Shown: positions 26,825 to 34,513 of the stretch, in pieces
How the letters are laid out: each line of letters starts with the position of its first letter
Numbering within the stretch: the first letter of the stretch is position 1
NCBI GenBank assembly: GCA_963755055.1
Contig: CAVWIS010000036.1
Coordinates: 104,503 to 168,502 of the forward strand
DNA length: 64,000 bases
Reading direction: 5' to 3'
Source: AP-16 sp963755055
Lineage (GTDB): Bacteria; Pseudomonadota; Alphaproteobacteria; Rhizobiales; Xanthobacteraceae
Program-made: the position numbers and the translations under genes
Notes under the pieces: generated by a model
Seen by the model: only the letters and a program-made list of their open reading frames with translations
Database searches by the model: none
Told to the model about the DNA's origin: nothing

Positions 26825-27052
26825 TCAGCGCGGCGACGAGGCGGTCGTCTCGGGGCAGGCACTTGCCATGCCGAACGACAGGGTCGAGGCGACGACCGCG
26901 ATCGACGCGATCAGTACCGTGAGCGCGATCAGCCGGGTGAGGACGGTGGAGCGCCGTCGCTCGTCGCGCACCAAGCCTTCCGGATAGACGAAGCCGGTCC
27001 GCTGGATCGGGGATCTGGTCAAATCTGCCTCGCAAGGATCGTGGGTCGCCAT
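26825..27052 (-). CDS. Small single-span membrane protein
   Basis: This 75-residue protein is not recognised. It has a polar N-terminus of about 45 residues with a basic patch (RDERRRS), then one hydrophobic span (LIALTVLIASIAVVASTLSF) and a short tail. The ATG at 27052 is chosen for length; ATG 27067 is also possible, and neither has a strong ribosome site. A near-CtrA box lies about 90 bp upstream. Convergent with the fused ATPase. Confidence 0.5.
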   Translation of the reverse strand: MATHDPCEADLTRSPIQRTGFVYPEGLVRDERRRSTVLTRLIALTVLIASIAVVASTLSFGMASACPETTASSPR

Positions 27053-27140
27053 TCCGGCAAAGTGCATTCCGATACCGGCCGCCATCCGGCCGCACTTTGT
27101 CGGGCCGGTTGAGAATTCGAGGCTTTTTAAGGATTCGGGT

Positions 27141-27155
27141 TAACCAAAGGTTACC
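27141..27155 (-). promoter_or_regulatory. Near-consensus CtrA box
   Basis: On the minus strand GTAA-CCTTTGG-TTAACC differs by one base from the CtrA consensus TTAA-N7-TTAA and keeps the preferred TTAACC half. It sits about 90 bp upstream of the small membrane protein gene and overlaps the 3' end of the GST gene by 5 bp. Its function is inferred from sequence only. Confidence 0.4.
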
Positions 27156-27808
27156 GCGAGCCAGATACGGCGTGAATCCGCCCCTCGCTCTCGGCCTCCG
27201 GCTGCCAGTCCATGGCGACGTGGCGCGGCTGGTCGGCGACGCGCGCCAGCCAGGCGCGGATGGCGGGAAACGCCGACAGGTCGAAATCGCTTTCCTCGGC
27301 GCAATGCGTATAGGCGTAGAGCGCGATGTCGGCGATGGTATAGCGGTCGGCGGCGAAGAACCGGTGACGCGCCAGGTGCTTCTCCATGACGCTGAGCGCC
27401 TGGTAGCCTTTCTCCAGCCAGTCCTCCAGCGAGTGGGATTGCAGCTCGCGGCCGCCCTTGACCAGGGTCAGCCAGAACCGCGCCGCGCCGAGATTGGGCT
27501 CCAGGCTGTGCTGCTCGAAGAACATCCATTGCAGCGCCTCGGCGCGGTCGAGGCGGTTCTCGGTGGCCAGCGCCGAGCCGCCGGCGATGTACCACAGGAT
27601 GGCGTTCGAACTCCGGCAGGTAGCGCCCCGGCGCGACCTCGAGCAGCGGCACCCGGCCGCTCGGATTCTTTGCCAGGAATTCCGGCGTGCGGCTCTCGCC
27701 CTTGAGCAGGTCGATCTCGGCGAGACGATACGGGATGTCGAGCTGGGCGAGCGCCAGCCGCACCTTGTAGCAGTTGCCGGAACGTTGCATCGAATAGAGT
27801 GTGTACAT
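27151..27808 (-). CDS. Glutathione S-transferase family protein (frameshifted)
   Basis: Corrected, this is a GST of about 218 residues. The N-terminal thioredoxin-like half reads MYTLYSMQRSGNCYKVRLAL, with NPSGRVPLLEVAPG as the glutathione-binding segment. At CGAAC (27608-27611) one extra A breaks the frame; removing it gives LPESNAILWYIAGG, the expected SNAI loop, and then the all-helical C-terminal domain (ADRYTIADIALYAYTH). The role is conjugation or reduction with glutathione; the substrate is unknown. The break is probably a sequencing error. Confidence 0.82.
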
Positions 27809-28023
27809 CCGGTGTCTCGCATCCGAATCGACGACATCTTGCCCTCGTGCCCGATCAATGTGACCGCGCCACGACACGAATCAATCAAATCGATTCGCGC
27901 GCCCAATTGTCGCGGAGGCGGCGAAGGTCGACCAGACAGGCGGTGTTTGGTCGGGGCGTCTCGTCCGTGGCGCGGCGAGCTCGTCACCATCGTGCACCAC
28001 CATCGAGCCGTGCAACGACAGTT

Positions 28024-29301
28024 CTATTTCATCGCGCGCGGAACGGGAAGCGAGAACGACGGCGCCGGCTCCGATTTGGTGCGCTGCAGCAGCAGCGTGC
28101 AGGCGATCAGCATGGCGATGGTGCCGATCGGCACCAGCGTGGCGTCGGCAAACGCGCGGGCGAACAGCGGAACGATCCACAACGCAGCGAGTGCGGTCTT
28201 CTCGTAACGTCCGAAGCCGTGGCCGATGCCGTGAACGCCGAGAAACGCGATGGTCGGCGCCAGCACCATCATGTCGTAGTCGAGGCAATAGGGTGTGGCG
28301 AGGATCGCGGCGAGCGGCAGCGCCGCCGCCTTGAGGGCGAAGGCCGCGCCACTGCGCCACAGCCGGACCAGGCCGGCGGCGACCGCGACGCTCACGCAGA
28401 CGTGAATCAGATAACCAAGCGGAATGCCGCCGCCCCACATCCGCACCCAGGCGAACACGCTCTGGATCTTGTGCCAGCCGGTGTCGCCGGATTCGAGCAC
28501 CACGATCCGGGTGAAGCGGGTCGAGGCGAGGAATGCCGGCCACACACCGGCGCCGAACGCAAGCGTGGTGGCGAGCGCGAGCGCCGCCACGGTGGCGGCG
28601 GCCGCCGCGAAGGTGCGCCAGCGACCGGTCGCCGCCAGCACCAGCGGGATCAGCACACCGAACTGCGGCTTGTAGGCGATGAGGCCGAACAGCAGGCCGG
28701 AGAGGAGCGGCCGGCGATCGAGCTGCAGCAAGGCGCCCGCAATCAGCGCCGCGGTGAGAAAGCCGTTGTGGCCGTGGCCGAGATTGACGAAGACCGCCGG
28801 GAAGGCGACCGCCAGCAGCAGCCAAAGCGGGTCCCGCGCCGCGGTGTCGGGGCCGCCGTCGGCGGGCGGCGAGACGATCGCCCGGATCGCCAGCACGTAG
28901 GCCAGTGCCGTCGTGCCCTGCCACACCACGAGCGCCAGCCAGTAGGGCATGAGCGCCAGCAGGCCAGCGACGCCGAGAAAGAACGGCGGATAGTGCCAGC
29001 CGTAGAACGGGGTGGCGTCGCCGAAGATCGCCTGCTCGCGGGCGTGCTGCAGGGCGGGATCGAACGGGGCCTCGGGATGCCCGTCGAGCACCAGGGTGCC
29101 GGCTGCGTAGACGTTGGAAAAATCGGTTCCCAGCGGGCGGCCCTGGGCATCCACCATGCCGTGCGCGGTGAGGAGGATATAGACGAGCCCGGCCGCCGAG
29201 GCGGCGATCACCGCGAGGCCCCAGAGCTTCATCCGCGCGCGGGTGAGAAAGGCGCCGTCGCGCAAGGCGGCGGCCAGCCCGGTGGTCGAAGGCGCGCTCA
29301 T
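28024..29301 (-). CDS. GT87/DUF2029-family membrane glycosyltransferase
   Basis: This 425-residue protein has about ten membrane spans and the DUF2029 (GT87) pattern: GTDFSNVYAAG after the first span, which carries the likely catalytic Asp, then FYGWHYPPFF, and LLFGLIAYKPQFGV. GT87 members use polyprenyl-phosphate sugars to build envelope glycans. The donor and acceptor here are unknown. Its 3' end lies beyond the GST start region in the opposite context, with no operon partner on the same strand. Confidence 0.8.
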   Translation of the reverse strand: MSAPSTTGLAAALRDGAFLTRARMKLWGLAVIAASAAGLVYILLTAHGMVDAQGRPLGTDFSNVYAAGTLVLDGHPEAPFDPALQHAREQAIFGDATPFYGWHYPPFFLGVAGLLALMPYWLALVVWQGTTALAYVLAIRAIVSPPADGGPDTAARDPLWLLLAVAFPAVFVNLGHGHNGFLTAALIAGALLQLDRRPLLSGLLFGLIAYKPQFGVLIPLVLAATGRWRTFAAAAATVAALALATTLAFGAGVWPAFLASTRFTRIVVLESGDTGWHKIQSVFAWVRMWGGGIPLGYLIHVCVSVAVAAGLVRLWRSGAAFALKAAALPLAAILATPYCLDYDMMVLAPTIAFLGVHGIGHGFGRYEKTALAALWIVPLFARAFADATLVPIGTIAMLIACTLLLQRTKSEPAPSFSLPVPRAMK

Positions 29302-29553
29302 GGCCGGATCCCCGATCGGTCGGGAGCCGGTCTACCAGCCGCGTATTAAGGGAGCGTTGCGGGGCGCGGCCCGCGGCCCCGAGCGAAACGATGCGCGGAA
29401 TCGATCGAGGCCATGAAAAATAATTACTCGAAGCCTGGGCCGAACGCACGCTATAGCAGGGCTCGCGCCGCCGCTGCCCTTGCCGGACGCGGCCTCCCGC
29501 ATTACCAGGATCGCGCCCGGTCGACGGGCCGAGACCATTCACGGAGCACGCTC

Positions 29554-30756
29554 ATGGCCTTCCTCGCCGACACGCTCGCGCGCGTAAAGCCGTCCGCCAC
29601 GGTTGCGGTGACCGACAAGGCGCGCGCGATGAAGGAGGCGGGGCAGAACGTCATCGGGCTCGGCGCCGGCGAGCCGGATTTCGACACGCCGGACAACATC
29701 AAGCAGGCGGCGATCCGGGCGATCGAGAGCGGCAAGACGAAATACACGGCGATCGACGGGATCCCGGAGCTCAAGGCGGCGATCGCCAGCAAGTTCAAGC
29801 GCGAGAACGGGCTCGACTACAAGCCGTCGCAGATCAGCGTCGGCACCGGCGGCAAGCAGGTGCTCTACAATGCGCTCGCCGTCACCCTCAATCCGGGCGA
29901 CGAGGTGATCATCCCGGCACCCTACTGGGTGAGCTATCCCGACATGGTGCTGCTGGCCGGCGGCACGCCGGTGGCGGTCGACACCCGGATGGAGGACGGC
30001 TTCAAGATGAAGCCGGAGGCGCTCGAGCGGGCGATCGGGCCGAAGACCAAGTGGCTGATCCTCAACTCGCCGTCCAACCCGACCGGCTCGGCCTATACGC
30101 GCGCCGAGCTCAAGGCGCTGACCGATGTGCTGGTGCGCCACGAGCACGTCTGGGTGCTCACCGACGACATGTACGAGCACCTCGTCTACGACGATTTCGA
30201 GTTCTCCACCGTGGTGCAGGTCGAGCCGAGACTTTACGACCGGACGCTCACCGTCAACGGCGTGTCGAAGACCTACTGCATGACCGGCTGGCGCATCGGC
30301 TACGGCGGCGGACCGCAGATGCTGATCAAGGCGATGGCGACCCTGCAGTCGCAGTCGACGCATGCTCCCTGCTCGATCTCGCAATGGGCATCAGTCGAGG
30401 CGCTGCAAGGACCGCAGGACTTCATCCCCAGGCACAACAAGATCTTCAAGGAGCGCCGCGACCTCGTGGTCGGCATGCTCAACCAGGCCAACGGCATCAC
30501 CTGCCCGAAGCCGGAGGGCGCCTTCTACGTGTTTCCGTCCTGCGCCGGCACCATCGGCAAGGCGGCGCCGTCCGGCAGGACGCTCAAGACCGACGATGAT
30601 TTCGTCACCGAGCTGCTCGATGCCGAGGGCGTCGCGGTGGTGCAGGGTTCGGCCTTCGGGTATGGCCCGGCGTTCCGCATCTCCTACGCGACGAAAACCC
30701 AGGACCTCGAGGAGGCATGCACCCGCATCCAGCGGTTCTGCGGCAACCTGAAATGA
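29554..30756 (+). CDS. Aspartate/aromatic aminotransferase, PLP-dependent (class I/II)
   Basis: This 400-residue fold-type I aminotransferase swaps the amino group between aspartate and 2-oxoglutarate, linking amino acid and TCA metabolism. Landmarks are GLGAGEPDFDTP, KTKYTAIDGIPELK, NSPSNPTGS, the Schiff-base lysine in NGVSKTYCMTGWRIGY, and PEGAFYVFP near the C-terminus. This is the subgroup Ib (AatA) type common in Rhizobiales. GGAG lies 8 nt before the ATG at 29554. The gene stands alone. Confidence 0.92.
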   Translation: MAFLADTLARVKPSATVAVTDKARAMKEAGQNVIGLGAGEPDFDTPDNIKQAAIRAIESGKTKYTAIDGIPELKAAIASKFKRENGLDYKPSQISVGTGGKQVLYNALAVTLNPGDEVIIPAPYWVSYPDMVLLAGGTPVAVDTRMEDGFKMKPEALERAIGPKTKWLILNSPSNPTGSAYTRAELKALTDVLVRHEHVWVLTDDMYEHLVYDDFEFSTVVQVEPRLYDRTLTVNGVSKTYCMTGWRIGYGGGPQMLIKAMATLQSQSTHAPCSISQWASVEALQGPQDFIPRHNKIFKERRDLVVGMLNQANGITCPKPEGAFYVFPSCAGTIGKAAPSGRTLKTDDDFVTELLDAEGVAVVQGSAFGYGPAFRISYATKTQDLEEACTRIQRFCGNLK

Positions 30757-30936
30757 GATGAACTGGGCCGCGGCGGCGCGGCGGATGGCGATTTCACGGC
30801 GGCGACGCGCTCCGGGTGTGGCTATGTTGCGACTCCTGTTGCGCGAACGACACAGTCCGGAGCGAAATTCACCGCGAACCGTCTTATCGATTGTCCCGGC
30901 TCGGCGATTGGTTCTTAGTGGTTCCGGGGCAAGCAA

Positions 30937-31047
30937 ATGGTGGTTCGCATGTACGGCCAAGTCGTGTATCGACGTTTCGACATCGTCCCGGCTCTCATGA
31001 TGACGGCCGGCTTCCTGCTCGGCACGCTCCTGATCTTCACGTACTGA
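30937..31047 (+). CDS. Possible 36-residue membrane peptide
   Basis: In the 512-bp gap after the aminotransferase gene, the ATG at 30937 (or 30949) opens a frame ending at 31047. It begins MVVRMYGQVVYRRFDIVPAL and finishes with one hydrophobic stretch (MMTAGFLLGTLLIFTY). The positive-then-hydrophobic layout suits a small membrane protein, but no good ribosome site is seen. The rest of 30757-31268 shows nothing I can call. Confidence 0.35.
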   Translation: MVVRMYGQVVYRRFDIVPALMMTAGFLLGTLLIFTY

Positions 31048-31627
31048 TCGACCGATCCCGGGCACCAGCCGCACCGCACGGCGCGGCTGTCCGACCGCAA
31101 AAATCCTTCCATCCTCGCCGCGCCATTCCCCGCCTTGCGGGCCATCAAGCGCCGGCTCATGACGAGCAGCCTCGGCATTTTGCCGTCAGAGGTGCTTCCG
31201 CGACGCGATCGTGTTCCCGCTCGGGTGGCGGCTCCGGTAATCTCGGCGGCCCACCAAGGGGACACACCATGATTCGTTGCACGACGATCGCCCTCATGGC
31301 CGCCGCGATGGCGGTCATGGCGGCGGACACGGCTGCCGCCCAGTCGCGGGTGCAGACCGGGCTCCTGACCTGCCGGGGCGCCCGCACGACCGGCTTCATC
31401 GTCGGATCGGTGCGCCACCTGAGCTGCGTCTTCCGCCCCGACTTCGGCGGCAGCTATCCCTATCATGGCACCGTCCGCAAATACGGGCTCGATATCGGCG
31501 TCAGCCGACGCTCGGCGATCGCCTGGGGGGTGTTCGCACCCACCCGCCAGATCGGCCCCTCCGACCTCGCCGGCCGTTATGCCGGGGTGAGCGCCGGCGC
31601 GGCCGTCGGCGTCGGGGCGAGCGCTAA

Positions 31628-33631
31628 CCCAACTTCGCCGATTGGAGGGGTACGAAGAGGCTAAGTGATTGATTTATCACGGGTGGCCCCCCGAAGGTCG
31701 GCACTACGCGAGGGTTGGCGGATCGCCGGGGGCGGCGCTGATTTTGGGCGGCGGTTGAGCGGGCAGATCGAGCTTGAGCTTGTCGAGCAGCAAGGCGAGC
31801 TCGGGCTCCGGCTGGGTATAGCGGGTGAGCACCAGTTCGCGTCCGTCCGTAGTCGGGACATGGACGTCGATCATCTGCACGGCGGAGAATTTCTCGAGGA
31901 CGCTGCGTGGGGTCAATCCTGGAGCCAGAGCCTGCAAGCGGCGCCTTAAGGTGGCGTGCAAGCAATAGGCGAGGAACGCGATGAAGATGTGCGCCTCGAT
32001 CCGCTGCTCATCCTGGTGGAAGATCGGGCGGATCGCGAGATCGCCCTTGAGGTCCTTGAAGGCCTCCTCCACCGTCACGAGCTGGAGATAATAGGTCCAC
32101 AGTTTGGCGGGATCGTGCTCGGTGAGGTTGGTGCGCAGCAGGTAGCGGCCTTCGCGCCGCCGCGCCCGGCGCAGCTTTGGGCGATCGATCCGATAGGTGA
32201 ATGCCGCGCTGCCGGGCTCCACCGTGACCTCGACCAGGCGCCAGGCCGTCGGGGCTTTGGCGCGCGCGGCGCCGAGCTTCATGAGCAGTTCCTCGCGCGT
32301 GAGGCTCATTTGCGCCAGTTGCGCCAGGCGTGCCCACAGCCACTTGAGCTGCCGCCGGCGCATCGCGCGTTCCTTGGCGACCCGATCGGTGCTCTGGGCG
32401 AACACGTAGAGCTCGCCGTCCTGCGGCAGCAGCTTCACCTGGACCCCGGGCTGGGCCTCGTGCCACGGGCGGGCGATCAGCTGCTGCTCCAGTCGGTTCA
32501 ACCGTCCCTTCGGGGTGCCCACCAGATACGAGACTGGCGGATCGGATTGCTGCATCACCTCGAGCACCGCCTCGGTCGGTATCCCGCGGTCCATCACCCA
32601 GATGCGGCGCGCCTTGCCGTACTGGCTCTCGATGCGGTCGAGAAAGCCGCGCAGCGTCGTGCTATCCGCCGTATTGCCGGCCATGACCTCATAGGCCAGC
32701 GGCAGCCCCTCCGGCGTCACCACCAGCGCAATGACCACCTGCACGCAGTCCGACCGGTGATCGCGCGAGTAGCCGTAACGACGCTTGTCGCCGTCGGGAA
32801 ACGGCGGGCTGGCCTCGAAATAGGTGCTCGTCAAGTCGTACAGCAGAACATCGAAGCGGGCATTGAACAGATCCCGCCAGCGCCCCACCAGATGGTCGAA
32901 CACCGCCTGCTTGTGCGCCAGCAGCCGGTCGTGGCAGCGATAGAGCTTGTGACTGTCGGCAAGCGCCGCGTCGGCGCCCAGCAAGTCCGCCAAGGCGCTG
33001 CGGCCGTACCACTCGCGATGCAGATGCCACTCCGCTCCCGGCGCAATCAGCCGGTACGCCGCCAGCACCACAAGCACCTGATCCCACCGCGTGCCTTTGC
33101 GGCTGGGAGAAAGACGTTCGGCCCAGAAGCGATCGAGCCGCAGCTCTTCCCACAGCTTGAGCGCCAGCCAGCACGCTCCCCATTGCCGCGGGCGGTTGAG
33201 CCGCAATTGCGACAGCTTCAGCCGCACGACCGAGGCGTCCGGCAGCACCCCTTCGCAGCGATCCTCCGGAAACAGCGCCAGCGTCACCGGCCGATCGGCG
33301 CCGTCTTCCAGCACCTCGATCGACTTGCGCCATGCCAGTTCCTGCGACGAGTTGATCTCGCCGAGATACAGCACGTGGCGCTGGACCACCCGACCGCCGC
33401 TGACCCGCTTGTTCTCGACAAGGCTCCAGTAGCGGTGCTCCTTGCCGTCCTTCCGCCGAATCTTGGCGCGCAAGAACATGGCCGGTGATTATCCGCAGAA
33501 AAACAACCATGAAAATAGACTTGGTCGGCACTACAGCGCTTTTTGCCCAAAAAGGCGCGCTCCAATCTCACAAAATCAATGCCTTAGATACGCAAAAATC
33601 TCGCAACGCCCTCCGAATCGGCGAAGTTGGG
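31628..33631 (-). mobile_element. IS1634-like insertion sequence (2004 bp)
   Basis: The element has terminal inverted repeats: the left end starts CCCAACTTCGCCGATTGGAG and the right end, read inward, starts CCCAACTTCGCCGATTCGGA, matching over 16 bp and again after a 1-nt gap. A CTAA target duplication flanks it (31624-31627 and 33632-33635). It holds one transposase gene on the minus strand. It interrupts a DUF992 gene in the opposite orientation. The near-identical ends and clean target duplication suggest recent movement. Confidence 0.92.
31704..33479 (-). CDS. IS1634-family transposase
   Basis: This 591-residue DDE transposase moves the surrounding IS. The catalytic acids fit LLYDLTSTYFEA (first D), IWVMDRGIPTEAVLE (second D) and TVEEAFKDLKGDLAIRPIFH (E), with the long all-alpha/beta insertion typical of IS4/IS1634 enzymes between the second D and the E. 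The N-terminal region (RRKDGKEHRYWSLVENKR) is the usual opening of this family. The frame is intact, so the enzyme may be active. Confidence 0.93.
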   Translation of the reverse strand: MFLRAKIRRKDGKEHRYWSLVENKRVSGGRVVQRHVLYLGEINSSQELAWRKSIEVLEDGADRPVTLALFPEDRCEGVLPDASVVRLKLSQLRLNRPRQWGACWLALKLWEELRLDRFWAERLSPSRKGTRWDQVLVVLAAYRLIAPGAEWHLHREWYGRSALADLLGADAALADSHKLYRCHDRLLAHKQAVFDHLVGRWRDLFNARFDVLLYDLTSTYFEASPPFPDGDKRRYGYSRDHRSDCVQVVIALVVTPEGLPLAYEVMAGNTADSTTLRGFLDRIESQYGKARRIWVMDRGIPTEAVLEVMQQSDPPVSYLVGTPKGRLNRLEQQLIARPWHEAQPGVQVKLLPQDGELYVFAQSTDRVAKERAMRRRQLKWLWARLAQLAQMSLTREELLMKLGAARAKAPTAWRLVEVTVEPGSAAFTYRIDRPKLRRARRREGRYLLRTNLTEHDPAKLWTYYLQLVTVEEAFKDLKGDLAIRPIFHQDEQRIEAHIFIAFLAYCLHATLRRRLQALAPGLTPRSVLEKFSAVQMIDVHVPTTDGRELVLTRYTQPEPELALLLDKLKLDLPAQPPPKISAAPGDPPTLA

Positions 33632-33830
33632 CTAATGCGCTGGTGGGCGGGTCGCGCAATTCCATCGCGTTGCAGCCGGTGAGCGTCGAGGGCCAGACCG
33701 GCGTCAACGTCGCGGTCGGCGTGGCCGATCTCGAGCTGCGCTACGGCCGCTGAAGGCGGGTGGGGCTGAGTTCCGGTTCGACCGGTGCTGCTATAGTTCC
33801 CCCGGCCAAAGTTCGGACGAGGGGGGAACC

Positions 33831-34301
33831 ATGATCCGTCGAGCGATCATCGGCGCGCTCACGACGCTCGCCTTTGCGGGCGGGCCGGGGGCGGCGCAAA
33901 GCGGCATCCAGCTCGGAATCCTGGAGTGTCGCGGCCTGGGCAGCACGAGCTTCATCATCGGCTCGGTGCGCGAGCTCGAATGCGCGTTCCGTTCCGAGTA
34001 TTTTCCGGTGCAGCGCTATCACGGCCTGGTGCGCAAATTCGGCCTCGATATCGGCTTCACCGAGCAGACGACCTTTGCCTGGGGGGTGTTCGCCCCGACC
34101 CGCCAGTTCGGCCCCGGCGATCTCGCCGGCAACTATGCGGGGGTGAGCGCCGGTGCGGCGGTCGGCGTCGGCGCCAACGCCAACGCGCTGGTCGGCGGGT
34201 CGAACAATTCGTTCGCCCTGCAGCCGTTGAGCCTCGAGGGGACGACCGGCGTCAACATCTCGGCAGGCGTGGCCGAGCTCGAGCTGCGCTTCGGGGGCTG
34301 A
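33831..34301 (+). CDS. DUF992-family secreted protein
   Basis: This 156-residue protein has a signal peptide (cut near GAAQS) and the DUF992 domain: LGILECRGLGSTSFIIGSVR, FGLDIGFTE, AWGVFAPTRQFGPGDLAG, YAGVSAGAAVGVGANAN and ALQPLSLEG. Two cysteines (ECRG, LECAF) could form a disulfide. Function is unknown; the family is common in Rhizobiales. It is a tandem paralogue of the gene split by the IS upstream and may cover for its loss. Confidence 0.88.
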   Translation: MIRRAIIGALTTLAFAGGPGAAQSGIQLGILECRGLGSTSFIIGSVRELECAFRSEYFPVQRYHGLVRKFGLDIGFTEQTTFAWGVFAPTRQFGPGDLAGNYAGVSAGAAVGVGANANALVGGSNNSFALQPLSLEGTTGVNISAGVAELELRFGG

Positions 34302-34513
34302 CCTTGCGGCGGCTGCGGCCCGCGGCGAGACGCCGCGGCGCCTGCACGGGCCGCCGGCAGCCGCTTGCGCCGTCCGCCGCGGGGCGATGCGGCCATGCGC
34401 TGCTCGATCCTCTTGCCAGCGCCGCCATCCCCTGAAACGATGACACGAAACGGACCGCCTGAAGGTTCGAATTGGCAGGCGGGAACTGCAAGGCGCCCAT
34501 CGCGGAGACAGAC

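Larger units (their letters stand above)
31269..33753 (+). pseudogene. DUF992-family secreted protein gene split by an IS
   Basis: The first part (31269-31627) encodes a signal peptide and most of a DUF992 protein (TGLLTCRGARTTGFIVGSVR, then AWGVFAPTRQIGP and YAGVSAGAAVGVGASAN). The rest (33636-33753) encodes ALVGGSRNSIALQPVSVEGQ to VADLELRYGR and the stop. Removing the IS and one CTAA copy rejoins GCT-AAT-GCG in frame, giving a protein like the intact paralogue at 33831-34301. So the gene was functional until the insertion. The truncated product from 31269 would end at 31664 inside the IS. Confidence 0.92.

Noticed and set aside
31956..33488. 510-residue frame antisense to the transposase
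   Set aside because: Composition of a shadow frame; the minus-strand transposase has a full DDE set.
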